This document shows positions 13,101 to 22,936 of a stretch of DNA of 64,000 bases, piece after piece; positions within the stretch are counted from its first letter, which is position 1; the number at the start of each line of letters is the position of its first letter. Origin of the DNA: Antedon mediterranea (lineage: Eukaryota; Echinodermata; Crinoidea; Comatulida; Antedonidae); contig NC_092678.1 in NCBI RefSeq assembly GCF_964355755.1, positions 11,754,922-11,818,921 on the forward strand. Direction: 5' to 3'. The translations under genes were made by a program, and so were the position numbers. The notes under the pieces are model-generated. The model saw only the letters and a list, made by a program, of their open reading frames with translations, had not been told where the DNA came from and ran no database searches.

Positions 13101-15091
13101 TCATTACAATAATCTGCCAGATCATGGATTGGAACTGAACATTCTGCTAAGAATTTATTTGGTTTTGTCATTACAATAATCTGAATAACACGACCCTCAT
13201 ACAAATGGGAGTCAAAACATTTGTTCCATTCAGGGAATACAGTCTTCTTCTTTTGGACCAATTGATACCCATCTAATAAAAACAATAATAATTTTAGTAT
13301 CATACATATGTAATGATCAATTCATTTTATTTAAGACCATCTATAGTACAATAGTATGTTGCACTTATGATAAGTTGCAGATAAGTATTTACAAACATGT
13401 TTTTAATATTATTCAAACAAAAAAAATGAAGTAAACATTTGAAGTAAAAGATTGTGGGGAATTCCCTAAATTAGCTTAAAAATAGAGTTTAACGGACATC
13501 ACCATTGGGTGCAACGACCCCAATTTGAATCTATGCATGTCATTCTTACGGACATAATTTATTATCTAAAATAGCAGCCATTATATTTGAATTCACTGAA
13601 AACCAAACGTACTTGAAACATACATTTATAATCATATTGAAATACAAACAAAGCTACAGTATTTATAGGTCTTTATAGATTTTTAAAGGTTTTGTATATC
13701 TGGCAAGGATGGTTCAACAGTTTAAAAACAAAGCACCACAAGACCTGAGGAAGGGCACAGCAGAAACATTCTGTCAATCAACAATTTAACTTTTTTCCCA
13801 GTATATATAAAGCTTGTGATGCTAACATTTTCCCACCTCAGTGGCCTTTATATAATTTGATTTTGATTTGATTTATTTGCATCTCATTAAAAATACATAC
13901 ACAGTTTATGATACAGAAAGATATACAATTAAAAAATGTTAAAAAGACAAAAACAGAGATGCAGGATAGCCCATGAAAGTCCTGATGTTTTTGTTATTGT
14001 CTTTTCTAAATTTGTGGGGCTGAGGTTGAACTGTGCCCATAAATGATTCTTGACAATACCTCTTAATATCAGTGATATATTGACCTTCCTGGTGACGCCA
14101 TTGATCAGCATCGAACAGTAGTAATTTTGTCTAAGGGTATGTTCAGATCCATGGAGTTATGCTTTCGTATTGCAAGCAATTTCATATTATAATTAGCGTC
14201 GTAACAGCAAAGTGTTCAGATTTGCCTAGCTAACGCTTTCGTTTCAAACTGAATTGTCACCGATTTGGGTGAACATCTGGTATTATGCAGTAGTAAATTT
14301 GGTTGGTTACAGGTCAAAATTGTTGATGCATGATTTTCGTATCGTAAGCGGCATCCACTAATCTTGTACCTTGAGCTGCCGTAACGAACGAAAGAGTAGT
14401 GTTGTAAGAGGTGGCTTCCACTAATCTTTTCCTGGTTCAGACCTATGGAGTTATACGCCGCGTACAATACGAACGCATAACTGCGTAGGTCTTCAGGCCC
14501 TAATATGACCTACAACCAATTTGTACATTGTACAGTAGTCACTTAATTTCAGGATTATTTTCATTTTACGTGCACATAAATTTGAAGGTACTTTTTTTTA
14601 TCATATTGTACCAGATACAAGGATGTAACTCCAGGAAATAGATACAATGTGCAAATTCATGCCTAAGAGGAAGTCATTTAACTGAATGCCATTTATTGTA
14701 ACAAACTTGTTAGCACTTTCACAGTATAGAGGTAATGACATTTTTTTTTCTTTTTTATTAAACAGCGACCAACTATCAGTCAATGTCAGCTAAACATTAT
14801 TTTTTTTTATTAGCATTAAAAATAAAGACAATTTTTTCAAATCTAATATTTAAAGTAAAGAATTCGATCATGAGTACTAGCATCGTTTTAAAAGATTTTT
14901 TTTTTCCCTTGGAACAGCCTGCCAATTGATTGGAAAAAACTTAAATTACCAATTTTAAAACAGTACTTACTTGCAGATTTTTCCTTTTGTTTGACATTAA
15001 TAGCACAGTAGGGGTCAAAGACAACACCATCAGGAAGTACATTAGCAACACCTTTATCAACTTGCATTAGACGAACACGTAAGAATACCAT
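1037..15091 (-). CDS. Novel protein kinase C (delta/theta-like), N-terminal 386 codons, 10 exons
   Basis: Spliced minus-strand gene; the join is 15091-14971, 13272-13076, 12333-12270, 5700-5511, 4467-4433, 3552-3467, 3205-3076, 2877-2780, 2422-2340, 1190-1037. All ten exons keep one open frame and use GT/AG borders. Residues 1 to about 127 form a C2-like domain, 154-165 the pseudosubstrate ([11 protein letters not shown], Ala158 in the phosphoacceptor place), 170-220 C1A, 243-292 C1B, 308-335 an acidic hinge, and 373-386 the start of the kinase with the glycine loop GKGSFG. The C2-first order and sequences close to PKC delta ([22 protein letters not shown]) mark a novel PKC: diacylglycerol-activated, calcium-independent Ser/Thr kinase recruited to membranes by C1 domains. 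The catalytic lysine, HRD, DFG and C-tail must lie left of position 1. The start ATG at 15091 has a good context (AAG before, G after) and lies just inside an acceptor at 15101, so a noncoding first exon lies further right. Delta versus theta cannot be settled here. Confidence 0.93.
2340..2422 (-). CDS. PKC exon 9: acidic hinge (V3), residues 308-335
   Basis: Encodes [20 protein letters not shown] followed by DSEDEDD, a polar and acidic linker between the C1 domains and the kinase, a part that varies between PKCs. Acceptor TATTTTAG, donor GTAAGTTG; leaves in phase 2. Confidence 0.85.
2456..2672 (+). repeat. tRNA-derived SINE family 1, copy A
   Basis: Starts with a box-A-like tRNA head (TTGGCTGAGCAGTTCAAACAG) and runs into a body with TCTGGTGGTAGAATGAGACT and TTTAAAGAACCTAGTACATC. 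The same body is found inverted at 56340-56530, and a shorter part at 6660-6720. It sits in the intron between PKC exons 8 and 9. Confidence 0.65.
2780..2877 (-). CDS. PKC exon 8: end of C1B, residues 275-307
   Basis: Encodes [20 protein letters not shown] then [13 protein letters not shown], very close to PKC delta. Supplies Cys276, His281, Cys284 and Cys292. Acceptor CTATTTTAG; the donor is GTTGGT, weaker than the others, placed because the frame stays in phase 0 with the next exon. Confidence 0.92.
3076..3205 (-). CDS. PKC exon 7: first half of C1B, residues 232-275
   Basis: Encodes [20 protein letters not shown], then [20 protein letters not shown]. Zinc ligands His243, Cys256, Cys259 and Cys273 are present. 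Phe264 sits at C1 position 22, where novel PKCs normally have Trp. Acceptor TTTTTTTCAG, donor GTATTAATA; leaves in phase 1. Confidence 0.94.
3467..3552 (-). CDS. PKC exon 6: end of C1A, residues 203-231
   Basis: Encodes [20 protein letters not shown] then AGVESAHTK. It provides Cys204, His209, Cys212 and Cys220, completing the pattern H-x12-C-x2-C-x14-C-x2-C-x4-H-x2-C-x7-C. Acceptor TTTATTAG, donor GTAAACATC; leaves in phase 0. Confidence 0.9.
3686..3861 (+). mobile_element. 176-bp hAT-like MITE, copy 1
   Basis: Begins CAGGGAACATTTTCGCC and ends GAAAATTTTCCCTG, giving short terminal inverted repeats. It is flanked by the 5-bp duplication ATAAT. A second copy, inverted and similarly sized, lies at 22762-22936 with its own duplication. 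It is inside a PKC intron. The superfamily call rests on the CAGGG ends and 5-bp duplications. Confidence 0.82.
4180..4302. repeat. 15-bp minisatellite, about 8 copies
   Basis: Unit ATGCTATATGTGTAA repeated head to tail with two irregular units near the left end (ATTATGTGTAAATG). Confidence 0.88.
4433..4467 (-). CDS. PKC exon 5: 35-base microexon of C1A, residues 191-203
   Basis: Encodes [11 protein letters not shown] and supplies the zinc ligand Cys201. It is too short to be found as an open frame and was placed by acceptor TTTTCAG, donor GTGAGTATC and phase (enters in 2, leaves in 1). Without it the C1A cysteine spacing would be broken. Confidence 0.88.
4495..4690 (+). repeat. SINE-like family 2, copy A
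   Basis: Shares GTTGAGTCCCACC, GTCAGAGTAGGGCAAA and ATGGCTA/AGATT segments with the element at 28100-28390. The box-B-like part is degenerate here. Lies directly right of PKC exon 5, in the intron toward exon 4. Confidence 0.55.
4925..5315. repeat. Clustered GGGTTACTATTAGA repeats with a G14 run
   Basis: At least seven irregular copies of GGGTTACTATTAGA, in one orientation, with spacers of different length; a run of 14 G lies near 5260. Does not form a strict tandem array. Confidence 0.7.
5511..5700 (-). CDS. PKC exon 4: pseudosubstrate and first half of C1A, residues 128-191
   Basis: Encodes a linker, then the autoinhibitory pseudosubstrate ([13 protein letters not shown], residues 154-166, with Ala158 where substrates carry Ser/Thr), then the C1A start with zinc ligands His170, Cys183 and Cys186 ([14 protein letters not shown]). 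Acceptor TTTTGCAG, donor GTAAGAAAG; ends in phase 2 inside the Trp191 codon. Confidence 0.95.
6243..6395. repeat. 51-bp tandem repeat, 3 copies
   Basis: Three nearly identical units starting TATCATTACACAGTTAGCAT, period 51 bp. Confidence 0.92.
6655..6852 (-). repeat. SINE family 1, copy B, with duplicated box A
   Basis: On the minus strand a tRNA-like head has box A GACCTAGCGGTTAAGGCAG and box B GGGTTTGACGCC, followed by CTTGCTCCATGGTTCTAGTG and GTAGAATAAAATC, the body also seen in copy A. The box-A part is tandemly duplicated with a period of 61 bp (two units, 6731-6852). Confidence 0.65.
7709..8344. repeat. 53-bp minisatellite, exactly 12 copies
   Basis: Unit starts GAGCCGATGCCTACAAGTAG and ends CCACATTGAAACT. 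Units 1-7 carry GGAAAGG, units 8-12 GGATAGG; GATG and GACG and also CCACA and CCTCA alternate. It lies in the long PKC intron and has no spacers. Confidence 0.95.
8550..8868. repeat. 52-bp degenerate tandem repeat, about 6 copies
   Basis: Core AATCTAAATTGTTGTCTGGG recurs at 8610, 8662, 8714, 8766 and 8818, so the period is 52 bp. Unit identity is much lower than in the 53-bp array that ends 200 bp to the left, and the sequences are unrelated. Confidence 0.85.
9308..9765 (-). pseudogene. LINE 3' fragment: C-terminus of a CR1/L2-like reverse transcriptase
   Basis: Encodes 118 residues with motifs typical of the C-terminal end of CR1/L2/Rex-type LINE polyproteins: [39 protein letters not shown] and [11 protein letters not shown] noncoding tail (GCTTTATAAATG) and a short (ATT)n array at 9308-9332 follow, as expected for the 3' end of this LINE type. 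Upstream catalytic motifs are absent, so it is a 5'-truncated dead copy in a PKC intron. Confidence 0.88.
9770..12265. other. PKC intron, no gene recognised
   Basis: AT-rich sequence. Open frames at 10434-10676 and 11707-11943 have no recognisable domain and no splice or promoter support. No tandem array longer than a microsatellite was noticed. Confidence 0.5.
12270..12333 (-). CDS. PKC exon 3: end of C2-like domain, residues 107-128
   Basis: Encodes [20 protein letters not shown], equivalent to the WLDLQPQAKVLMSVQYFLE strand of PKC delta C2. Acceptor ATAACAG, donor GTAATATTA; ends in phase 1. The next intron is about 6.6 kb, the longest in the gene, and carries most of the local tandem arrays. 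Confidence 0.87.
12840..12995. repeat. GATGAT-rich simple repeat
   Basis: Imperfect (GAT)n / GATGAT stretch with interruptions by ATTATGA and GAGGAG, just left of PKC exon 2. Confidence 0.85.
13076..13272 (-). CDS. PKC exon 2: core of C2-like domain, residues 41-106
   Basis: Encodes [20 protein letters not shown] and then [13 protein letters not shown], the most conserved part of the PKC delta C2 domain, followed by [13 protein letters not shown]. Acceptor TTTATTAG, donor GTAAGTTGGT; ends in phase 0. The calcium-binding aspartate loops of conventional PKC C2 domains are not seen, as expected for a novel PKC. Confidence 0.93.
13850..14110 (-). repeat. Probable retroelement 3' fragment
   Basis: On the minus strand a short AAATCAAATCAAAATC tail ends the unit, similar in style to the microsatellite tails of LINEs at 16458 and 61125. 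The open frame is short and no motif can be named, so this is a weak call. Confidence 0.35.
14135..14500. mobile_element. PIF/Harbinger-like MITE, 366 bp
   Basis: Ends GGGTATGTTCAGATCCATGG and, inverted at the other side, GGGCCTGAAGACCTACGC; both continue into GTTATGC..TCGTATTG. The flanking target duplication is TAA on both sides. Its ends resemble the larger element at 26138-27219. Lies in the intron between PKC exons 1 and 2. Confidence 0.75.
14971..15091 (-). CDS. PKC exon 1 (coding): start of C2-like domain, residues 1-41
   Basis: Begins [14 protein letters not shown] and includes [13 protein letters not shown], which matches the first strands of the novel-PKC C2 domain. The donor GTAAGTACTG follows at 14970; the exon ends in phase 1. 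Just upstream (15101-15102) is an acceptor AG, so the exon probably runs from 15100 with nine bases of 5' untranslated sequence. Confidence 0.9.
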
Positions 15092-15424
15092 CTTGACACG
15101 CTGCTGATATCAAAATTACAATGAAAAGATCAATTAAACCTGAAAAAAACAATATGGGTAAATATCAATGGTTTGAACAACATTATTTGCATTTAGGATT
15201 TCATTTAAACAAATGGTTTAATGTTAAAAAAGGTTCAGTTAGCATGGTTTGCATTGGTAACCAATAACATTTAAAGACCCATTCCCTACAAATTTGATGT
15301 TTTGTATAAATAATGTATATACAGGGTACAGTATATTACTTTAAAAACATTAAACCAGGTCATTCCTTGTCTTAGTTATGTAGACCTAGCTGGTAAACAA
15401 ACACCGTACACTAGGCTAGGCCTT

Positions 15425-16000
15425 GATCATAAATTGAACTTTGATTATCATATAAATTGCTGTGTTGCTAAGGCAAATAAAATAGTGGATCTCATCAAAA
15501 GGACTTTTTGTTACAACGATAAGGATATGTTCCTTAGTCTATACAAATCTTTAGTCTGCCCTATCTTAGAATTTAACTGTTGTGTGTGGGCACCTCATAA
15601 AATTGAACTGATTAAGAAAATCGAGTCGGTTCAACAAAGAGCTACCACGTCATAGTCAGAAAAAAAACATTTGGCATATCCGTATAGATTGAAGTTTTTG
15701 GGTTTACCTACAAGAGTACAGACGATTAAGAGCGGATATGATCCAAATCTTCAGAATTATAAATGGTCTTGACGTTATAGAATGCAGAAAGTTTTTTACA
15801 TTTGTTGATTGTCATGGAACTAGAGGTCATGAATACAAGCTATATAAAAACAAGTTTAGGCTTAATTCCAGGAAGTTTTCCTTCACTTGTAGAGTTGTGG
15901 ACTCGTGGAATAGCTTACCATCTAATGTTGTAAAAGCTCCAAATTTAAATCTATTTAAATCTATTCAAGTCACTCCTCAATGATCATTGGAAGTCCCTTG
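15425..16000 (+). pseudogene. LINE reverse transcriptase C-terminal fragment
   Basis: Two frames separated by a frameshift or stop near 15655-15740. The first reads NKIVDLIKRTFCYNDKDMFL then YKSLVCPILEFNCCVWAPH, and the second RGHEYKLYKNKFRLNSRKFS then VVDSWNSLPSNVV. These are standard C-terminal motifs of non-LTR reverse transcriptases (YKSLVRPxLEY, FxxRVVxxWNSLP). No RT catalytic core is present. Inserted in the TTAA element. Confidence 0.8.
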
Positions 16001-16457
16001 ACTGCAAGTTTACCTTTTCACATTTTGTAAACACTTTGGAACATTATGTGTACACCCGGAGCCCTAAGCATCTATATTTTGGTTATAAGAAGACAGGAAG
16101 GGTCATATAAGCTATATTTAGCTTTCTAACCGACCCATAACATCAAGCAAGTATCAAGCAAGTATAGCTAGTAGCTATAGGCCTAGCCTGACGTTGTATA
16201 GTTGCTGCATTAATTTTCTTTCTGTTTTTGCCAGACTCTGTTGATTACAAATTGGAGGAAACCCGGTATTTTCTCTGAAATGTTTGTCTTCCATTTGTTT
16301 TGGCCTCGTGATCAATCGAAAAGTGGGCGAATTACAATTACAAAAGAAAAACAAAAATATAAATCTGTGCGCAATGCATGTTGGGATTTATAGCGGGCCG
16401 CTAAAATGATTAGAATCAACTTATTTTTCACATTTTTAACCATTAAAGACGAAAACA

Positions 16458-16895
16458 GATTAAAGATTCAAGATTCAAGATTCAAGATTCAAGAAATTTT
16501 ATTTGTCCATAAAAATGGAAATTCATTTTGCTTGGTAGATTAAAACAACAATATTGCAACAATTTAAAAACGTGCAGTATAATAACAGATTAAAAATACA
16601 AGTTAAAAAGTTAAAAATACTGTTAAAAATGTAAAACTATTAAAAATTGCATTAACGTCTTACATTAGAATTAAAAATATGAATGCTATTTACAACGAAG
16701 GATTTTCTAGTTCTACAAAGATTTGCTCTTGGAGGTCGTAGCCTAATACCTGATCTATTTAAGTTATAACAGTAATGTAACGGATGAGTGGGGTCTTTCA
16801 TAATATTGTTTACTTTTTTTAGAATACTCTTTTCATAGATAAATGAACAAGGCGTTAGATCAGCTTTAATAATACGTTGTGCAATTTTACGTGGT
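16458..16895 (-). pseudogene. LINE 3' end with (TTGAATC)n tail
   Basis: The minus strand encodes KDPTHPLHYCYNLNRSGIRL then RPPRANLCRTRKSFVVNSIH, the usual C-terminal ending of a class of LINE proteins, then stops at 16652. The noncoding tail ends in four copies of the heptamer TTGAATC (16458-16490). The left part of the element is missing. It interrupts the TTAA element. Confidence 0.75.
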
Positions 16896-17389
16896 CTCAA
16901 AAGGACCATACAGTATTTATTTTCGCATGTTTGTGACCTGAAATTAGATCCAAAAAAAGTTTGGAATGGGACTTTAACTAAAAGGATCCAGGCTATCAAT
17001 TGTCATTTTGTAAAATTGGTTAATCAGTACATTTGATAGTAGCGACATATATGAAATCAAAAGTTTACATTGCGTAGTTGACTGTTGCACTATTGTGGGA
17101 GTTACTTTACAAATTCAATGAATTAATCATAGATATTTGTTTTACTGTTTAGAGTTTAATTTGAGGTATATTACATCCTGAAATAAAACAATAAAGTTAT
17201 ATAAGGGAAAGTTAAACCTTGTATCCTTGTTAGTAAACTTATAACTAAACTAATGAACTTTTTGGAATTGGGAATGTATGTACATGTTCATGTTAACTAC
17301 ATAAAAACTGTACAAATGTTTTTCAGATCTATGGTTATACGTGTTTGTTTTGCTGTGCAGGGCAATTACATGAGACTGAGAGTGAGAGT

Positions 17390-17815
17390 AATAGACCGGG
17401 CGCCCGGAAGATTTATTCATGTGAAAAGATACAAAAGGTTTGATGATGTAGTTAGGTGCGTATTAGGGCTAGATGCAATATTCGACATTGCTGCCGGGTC
17501 ACAGCCTGTACATGGGGCCTGTGGGGATCATAACATAGGGGTGTAAAAATGCATTTATTCATGTGAAGCGATACAAGGATAAACTTTTTTGGATATCATT
17601 TGCAGTGGGCTACTAATGATTACATCACCAATGACAGCAACTTTATCCTGTACGGGGCGCCAAACAGCAAAATTTTAGGGCCATGCCCAAATGGGTTTAT
17701 TCATGTGAAGCGATACAAGGTTGAATCTTTTTTTAATGGCAGCAGTACATATTGGGGATGACAAAAACACCAATGACAGCAACTTTATCCTGTACATAAG
17801 CTCAGACAGCAGCCC
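17390..17815 (+). repeat. Degenerate tandem duplication, about 150 bp, 2-3 copies
   Basis: TTTATTCATGTGAAGCGATA occurs at about 17550 and 17698, with a variant at 17413; CACCAATGACAGCAACTTTA with ATCCTGTAC occurs about 90 bp after the two right-hand copies. A 97-residue frame covers the first copy but matches no family I know. Confidence 0.6.
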
Positions 17816-18280
17816 TAAAGGTCCGCAGTTTCCCCCTATTCGGCTATACTCGGCGCGTATGTCGTCTTATGGCGTTCAGCTGAGTTAGAAATATGTGATA
17901 GTGATACGGACTCGTTTTCATGAACACGACAACTAACGATCAAATAACAGTTTTTCACATCGCAACTTATACAACGTAATTTTGAAAACTTATACAACGT
18001 AATTTTGAAAACTACAACCATTTTTCTATATACATACAACGTACATTTCTAGTCTAACAAAAAATTTTCTAAACTTTCTATTATTTAAAAGTCGAAGATA
18101 GCCAGGTCTCGGGTCCATTCTATTGTCGCCACAGATTGATATCTTCATCAGTACTTCTATGAATGGATGATTAGGTGGGAACACGAACGCTAGTTGATCA
18201 TACCCAGTACCGCTTGATCGTACGATTAATCGGGAAACTACCATACGACATGTGAATTAGACTGATAAAAACCAACAAAA
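17815..18280. other. No recognised gene; 24-bp duplication
   Basis: Apart from a direct duplication of ACTTATACAACGTAATTTTG near 17965-18012 I see nothing that can be named. Confidence 0.45.
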
Positions 18281-18288
18281 AACTTAAT

Positions 18289-19499
18289 CTGGGGCGGATC
18301 CAGAGGGGGGGTCCACGGGGTCCGGACCCCACCTAAATTTTAAGGGTGCCCTTTTTTTAGAGGTTCAATATTTTATTCGTGTGACATATTTGTGTATATA
18401 TTAGTATGCACATAGTAGGCTACACTAACCCCAAAAATAAAAACAGAAATTTATCACAATGAGCGCGATGTTAAGTTACGGCGACCGATCAAAGAGCATC
18501 GTGAGAGGTGGTGACGCGTGATGATCTCTACTTAAACTTCTAGAAATAGATCGTTTCACATACTACAGAGGGCGCATGTAAACTTTTTACGATTCAACTC
18601 CGCGTATGTCATTGAGGCGATTATTTGTCCATTGGTAAACACATTTTTATGTATTATTATTCTGAAAATAATTGAACTGTAAACATAATTATTTTGAGTA
18701 CTTGTTTATTTACATATCATTCCATCAGATCAACTATTTTTTATTTCCATTACATCCAACCAAACATGTAAAAAATGTAGTTAAAATATCGTACTATCTA
18801 GCGCGTACGACCATACGCGGTAGATTGTTTACTCAAAAATCATCGAACGGTCATCCTTACACTATTCAACTTTGTTCTTGTAGTTGAGCCTCTCATGACC
18901 TGGGATTTGTTTGACTATAGTTCTACAAGCCATGTGCTTTTTTCTCTGAGAAATATTTATTATAAGTGCAAAAAAATGTTTTTTTCTCGATATGAAGCCT
19001 TTATTATTCAAATCTTTTAAAGAAAAATCACACATACCATAAAGAAGGTTCATTTATTTCATTTTTTAAACAATATTTGTGAAAATTACGTGAGGCTCAA
19101 CTACAAAACCACCATTTTGTGATATGATGTCATCGTAAGCCAATCAAAGCTGAGCTTTCCCGCGATCGGCAGAGCTCACGGTTGAATGATTTTGGATTCT
19201 GGCTATTTGATTGGTGGACGCGAATCACCCACAGCGGAATGTTTTATCTCGCGTGAGATTTTGCATCGTTATCCCTGCTAATAAAGTGTCATTTCCGGCG
19301 AACTAGAAAGGTGCCATTTATCATGGATTTTGCGTGCGAGAGTGCCATTTCCGGCCATCTAAGTGTGTCCTGTAACAAAATTCGCCACAACCCCCACCAT
19401 GGGGGGGGGGGGGGGGCTGTGGCTCAAATACTCAATATCTGATGTGCCCTTTTTATCGGCGGACCCCCCCCCTCTCAAAAATGTCTGGATCCGCCCCAG
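18289..19499. mobile_element. hAT-like nonautonomous element, copy 1 (1,211 bp)
   Basis: Ends CTGGGGCGGATCCAGAG and, inverted, CTGGGGCGGATCCAGACA. Flanked by the 5-bp duplication TTAAT at 18284-18288 and 19500-19504. The second copy is at 52727-54290. Long G or C runs lie just inside both ends. No transposase frame is seen. The superfamily is inferred from end sequence and short target duplications. Confidence 0.85.
18876..19106. repeat. Inverted repeat nested in the hAT-like element
   Basis: TTGTAGTTGAGCCTC at 18878 and its inverse GAGGCTCAACTACAA at 19092 bracket about 200 bp. The same pair is in copy 2 (53335 and 53505), so the nesting predates the spread of the family. Confidence 0.6.
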
Positions 19500-19504
19500 T
19501 TAAT

Positions 19505-20062
19505 CTGCCAACATTTTAAACATTGTTACTTATCCATATGGATCGACTACTGTATCGATTACTGCACATTGTTTTACTTTAACTGAACCAAAGAAAAATT
19601 TTTAATTTTTACTGTACTAACATTAGACAGTGATATCTGATAAAAGGCAACATTAATAATACTGGACCAAATTAAATATTGTTACTTATCCATAATGGAT
19701 CGACTACAGTATTGATTACTGCACATTATTTTACTATAACTGGCCAAGTCAAATTTAAAATTGTTACTGTACTAACATTAGACAGTGATATCTGATAAAA
19801 TGCAACATACTCAGGACCAAATTAAATATCGTTACTTGTCCATAATGGATCGACTACTGTATCGATTATTGCACATTATTTTACTATTAGTATAACTGCC
19901 CAAGTCAAATTTGAAATTGTTACTGTACTAACATTAGACAGTGATATCTGATAAAATGCAACATACTCAGGACCAAATTATTAAATATCGTTACTTATCC
20001 ACAATGGATCGACTACTGTATTGATTATTGTACATTATTATTCTCTAACTGAATCTTCTTGA
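19505..20062. repeat. Tandem repeat of about 165 bp, 3.4 copies
   Basis: GGATCGACTACTGTATCGAT and GACAGTGATATCTGATAAAA recur about every 160 bp. An inverted, single-plus partial copy lies at 23445-23576. It forms the left arm of the putative large element 19505-23576. Confidence 0.82.
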
Positions 20063-22761
20063 CTTTCTACTTTCCAGTTGCCATTTTGCGAAACGATTGG
20101 TACCTGGCCTCATTAATACTGTTCATGCTTTTAAACCCATATCTTGCATACATAGGCAGTGACTGCGGGTTTTTGTCACCACAAAGCGATCGCAATGCAG
20201 CAACATGTTTCTTGTCCTTCACTAAATAATATGTAAATGGGATTGACTTGCCTTTGTAGTATCATCCAGTATCATTACAGTGTGATATACCGTAATCAAA
20301 TTTATAAATGACGCTGTCACAAATCATGTAAAAAGAAATCCAATAGCCCTTATTGGTTTTATTATATGAGTCAAAATATGCTAAAGTGTTATAAAACTGT
20401 AACACAGAGGTCAATTTTTCATCTTTAACCTTTTTTTTTTTTTATAACCTGAAATTGTTGAGTAAAAACATATCTTTCAGGCAATACTAAAAAAAAGATA
20501 AGTCACTGAACATGAACTTCAAAAAATGTATTTTAATTTAATTGGTGTAGCAATTGCGTGTGTTAGTTTTGACGGACAAAATTTTGTTGTTTTTCTTGAA
20601 CAAATAATAAAATTATCATAACTATGTCTTATAATTTATTTAATTATGTTTAATATACTACATTTCAAAGTATAAATGCGGAAAAAAAATTTCTCAATAA
20701 TCACATAAAAGTGTTTTTGTCTTTAAAAAATTAGCATGCAATTGGTGAAAATTTATTATGCCGTTTTAATTGTACTTTAATCACTGTAAATCCTTTGGTT
20801 ATTAACTATTCTTGATAGAATGGCAGAAAGTCATAATGGCAAAATGTTTTATGAGGAAAAATAATATCAAATGGCATATCTTTGAAAATAATGACATTAT
20901 TTGAGGTGTACTTGCGTTTGTTAGTTTGACAGACACTACGCTTGCGTGTGGTTGGCTATTTATTAAAAATTACCAATATTTTAAGGCAAAACAAAATTTT
21001 GGAAAGTATTTAATAAAATCCAAATACCGTTATGTAATCTCCGACATACAGTAATTTTCACTTGGCAAATTCAACTACCGGTATACAATACTTGCAGGTA
21101 TAAAAACACAACTAAACATGTCATCAAAATGGTTTGAAATATTTAAATTGAAAATCAATCTGAAACAATTATCTTAATTGCCTAATTATTATAGTCAACA
21201 TGAAAACGTGCATGATGCATAAATAGAATAATTATTGTGTAAATTGAGTTAAGTTAACACGCTGACGATGTCTGGCATTCTCTCTTTCTTGAAAATCTTT
21301 TTTTAATCTTTCTCTATACAATTTTGAATGGACCTTGAATTAGTTTTCGGGGTTGGTGAGCCCTTATTTATCTCTTCCATTTTTACTTTTATTTTTAAAA
21401 CCATTCTGAAAATACAGCAAGTACAGAAAAAAATATTAATTTTGTATTTATTTTATTAATATTTTTATTTATTATATTAGTAAATCTATATGTTTTATTT
21501 ATTTAATATTTCTTTAAATATTTTTATTTATGTTAGTACATTTGATTTATTCTTTTATATTTTAATTTGTTTTATTTCTATTTGTTTTAATTTAGTATAC
21601 TTAATTATTATTGAGTTAATACTAATTAAATAGCCTGTTAGTTACTTAACTATATTTTTATTATAAGTATTAATATTTATAGTATCTATTTATTTATAAT
21701 TATATTGGACTAAATGTTATACTTCAAAATTATTTTACCATGCTAATCATCAACACACAAAATGAAACTAAATTGTTTAATTCCATTAAATATTTTTTTT
21801 TATGAAGTATAAAAGCTATTAAAATACGCTATTTGTAATTGAAATGAAATACACGATCTGCCAAATCCTTATATACACGGCCGCCGTCCGTCAAATATAA
21901 CGCACGTGTTCGCCAGCGCTCCTCCGGAGACGGAATACCAGCGATTGCTACTTGTTTGAAGTATAGGCTTAGGCCTAGTTATAAAACCTAGGAATTACAT
22001 GTATTAAAACTTGAAAAGAACATTCCATGATATTAAAATTAACTAAAATCTAACCAATAAATATGTCAAGGCCTAACGCACGGAAGAAATATCTGTCAAA
22101 TATAACGCACGATTTAGAAAGGTCAGTCAAAACACTGAGCAAATTAGCCTAGGCGTGTGCCTATCGCTGTCGCTTGAGACAGTTCGCCCTAATAGCCGTA
22201 CCGAGGTAATTATTAGGCCTAAAATACCATTAGAATTAAATATATAAAGCCTAAACTATGTATTTATGTTCTAAATGTATTTATTCATGATTTCTAATAA
22301 TGTTAAGTACTTACGTGCGTTATATCTTGCGTGCGTTATATTTTTGACAGAAACTAGTTTTCGTTGTTTAGCGACGCAAGTTTACATTCTGTGAAGAATT
22401 TTTGCAGCGGGAAGCCATCGCGGGAGCTATATTTGTAGGCTGCCATGTGGTATCGTCTGTTTGCTCATTCTCGGCGGTAATGACAGGAAAACATTGCGTG
22501 CGTTAGTTTTTGACAGACAATGGTGACATTTTTTTTAAATCGGGATTTATATACAATTAAATTACATAACATTTAAAATCTGATGCATTATATAGAGTAA
22601 ACATATCCTTGAATTGTTTAACATTTTGGTTTTCGTATTGCCGTTGTTCTAGGCCTAACCCAGCCTAGGCCTAGTCAAACTTGATTGTTGACGGACACAG
22701 TAACGCACGTCAGCACAAGCAAAGATATTAATTTATTATACAAAAATAAAATATTGTGGTG

Positions 22762-22936
22762 CAGGGAAAATTTTCATTTAACAATTTTGTTTAGCAATAT
22801 TGCTAATCAAACTGATTTTTAAGTCGAGAAACATAGTTTTGTATTGTATTTTTTGCTACACAATTTTCAAAATGTGTAGCAATAAGGTTGTTTTGTATAG
22901 CTTTTTGCTACGCTACACTGGCGAAAATGTTCCCTG
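22762..22936 (-). mobile_element. hAT-like MITE, copy 2 (175 bp)
   Basis: Inverted relative of the MITE at 3686-3861, sharing AGCTATACAAAACAACCTTA and GCAATATTGCTAA segments. Flanked by the 5-bp duplication TGGTG. Confidence 0.85.

Larger units (their letters stand above)
15275..16973. mobile_element. TTAA-flanked DNA element, copy A, broken by two LINE fragments
   Basis: Ends AGACCCATTCCCTACAAATT and, inverted, AGTCCCATTCCAAACTTT, each flanked by TTAA. The shared body (for example CTAGCCTGACGTTGTATAG, GATTTATAGCGGGCCGCT) matches the 620-bp copy at 49313-49932. The extra length here comes from a plus-strand reverse transcriptase fragment and a minus-strand LINE 3' end. TTAA duplications suggest piggyBac or Kolobok type. 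No transposase frame. It lies 180 bp upstream of the PKC start codon. Confidence 0.8.

Noticed and set aside
18115-18160. CTGATGA on the minus strand, a possible hammerhead core
   Set aside because: No GAAA at a fitting distance and no stems.
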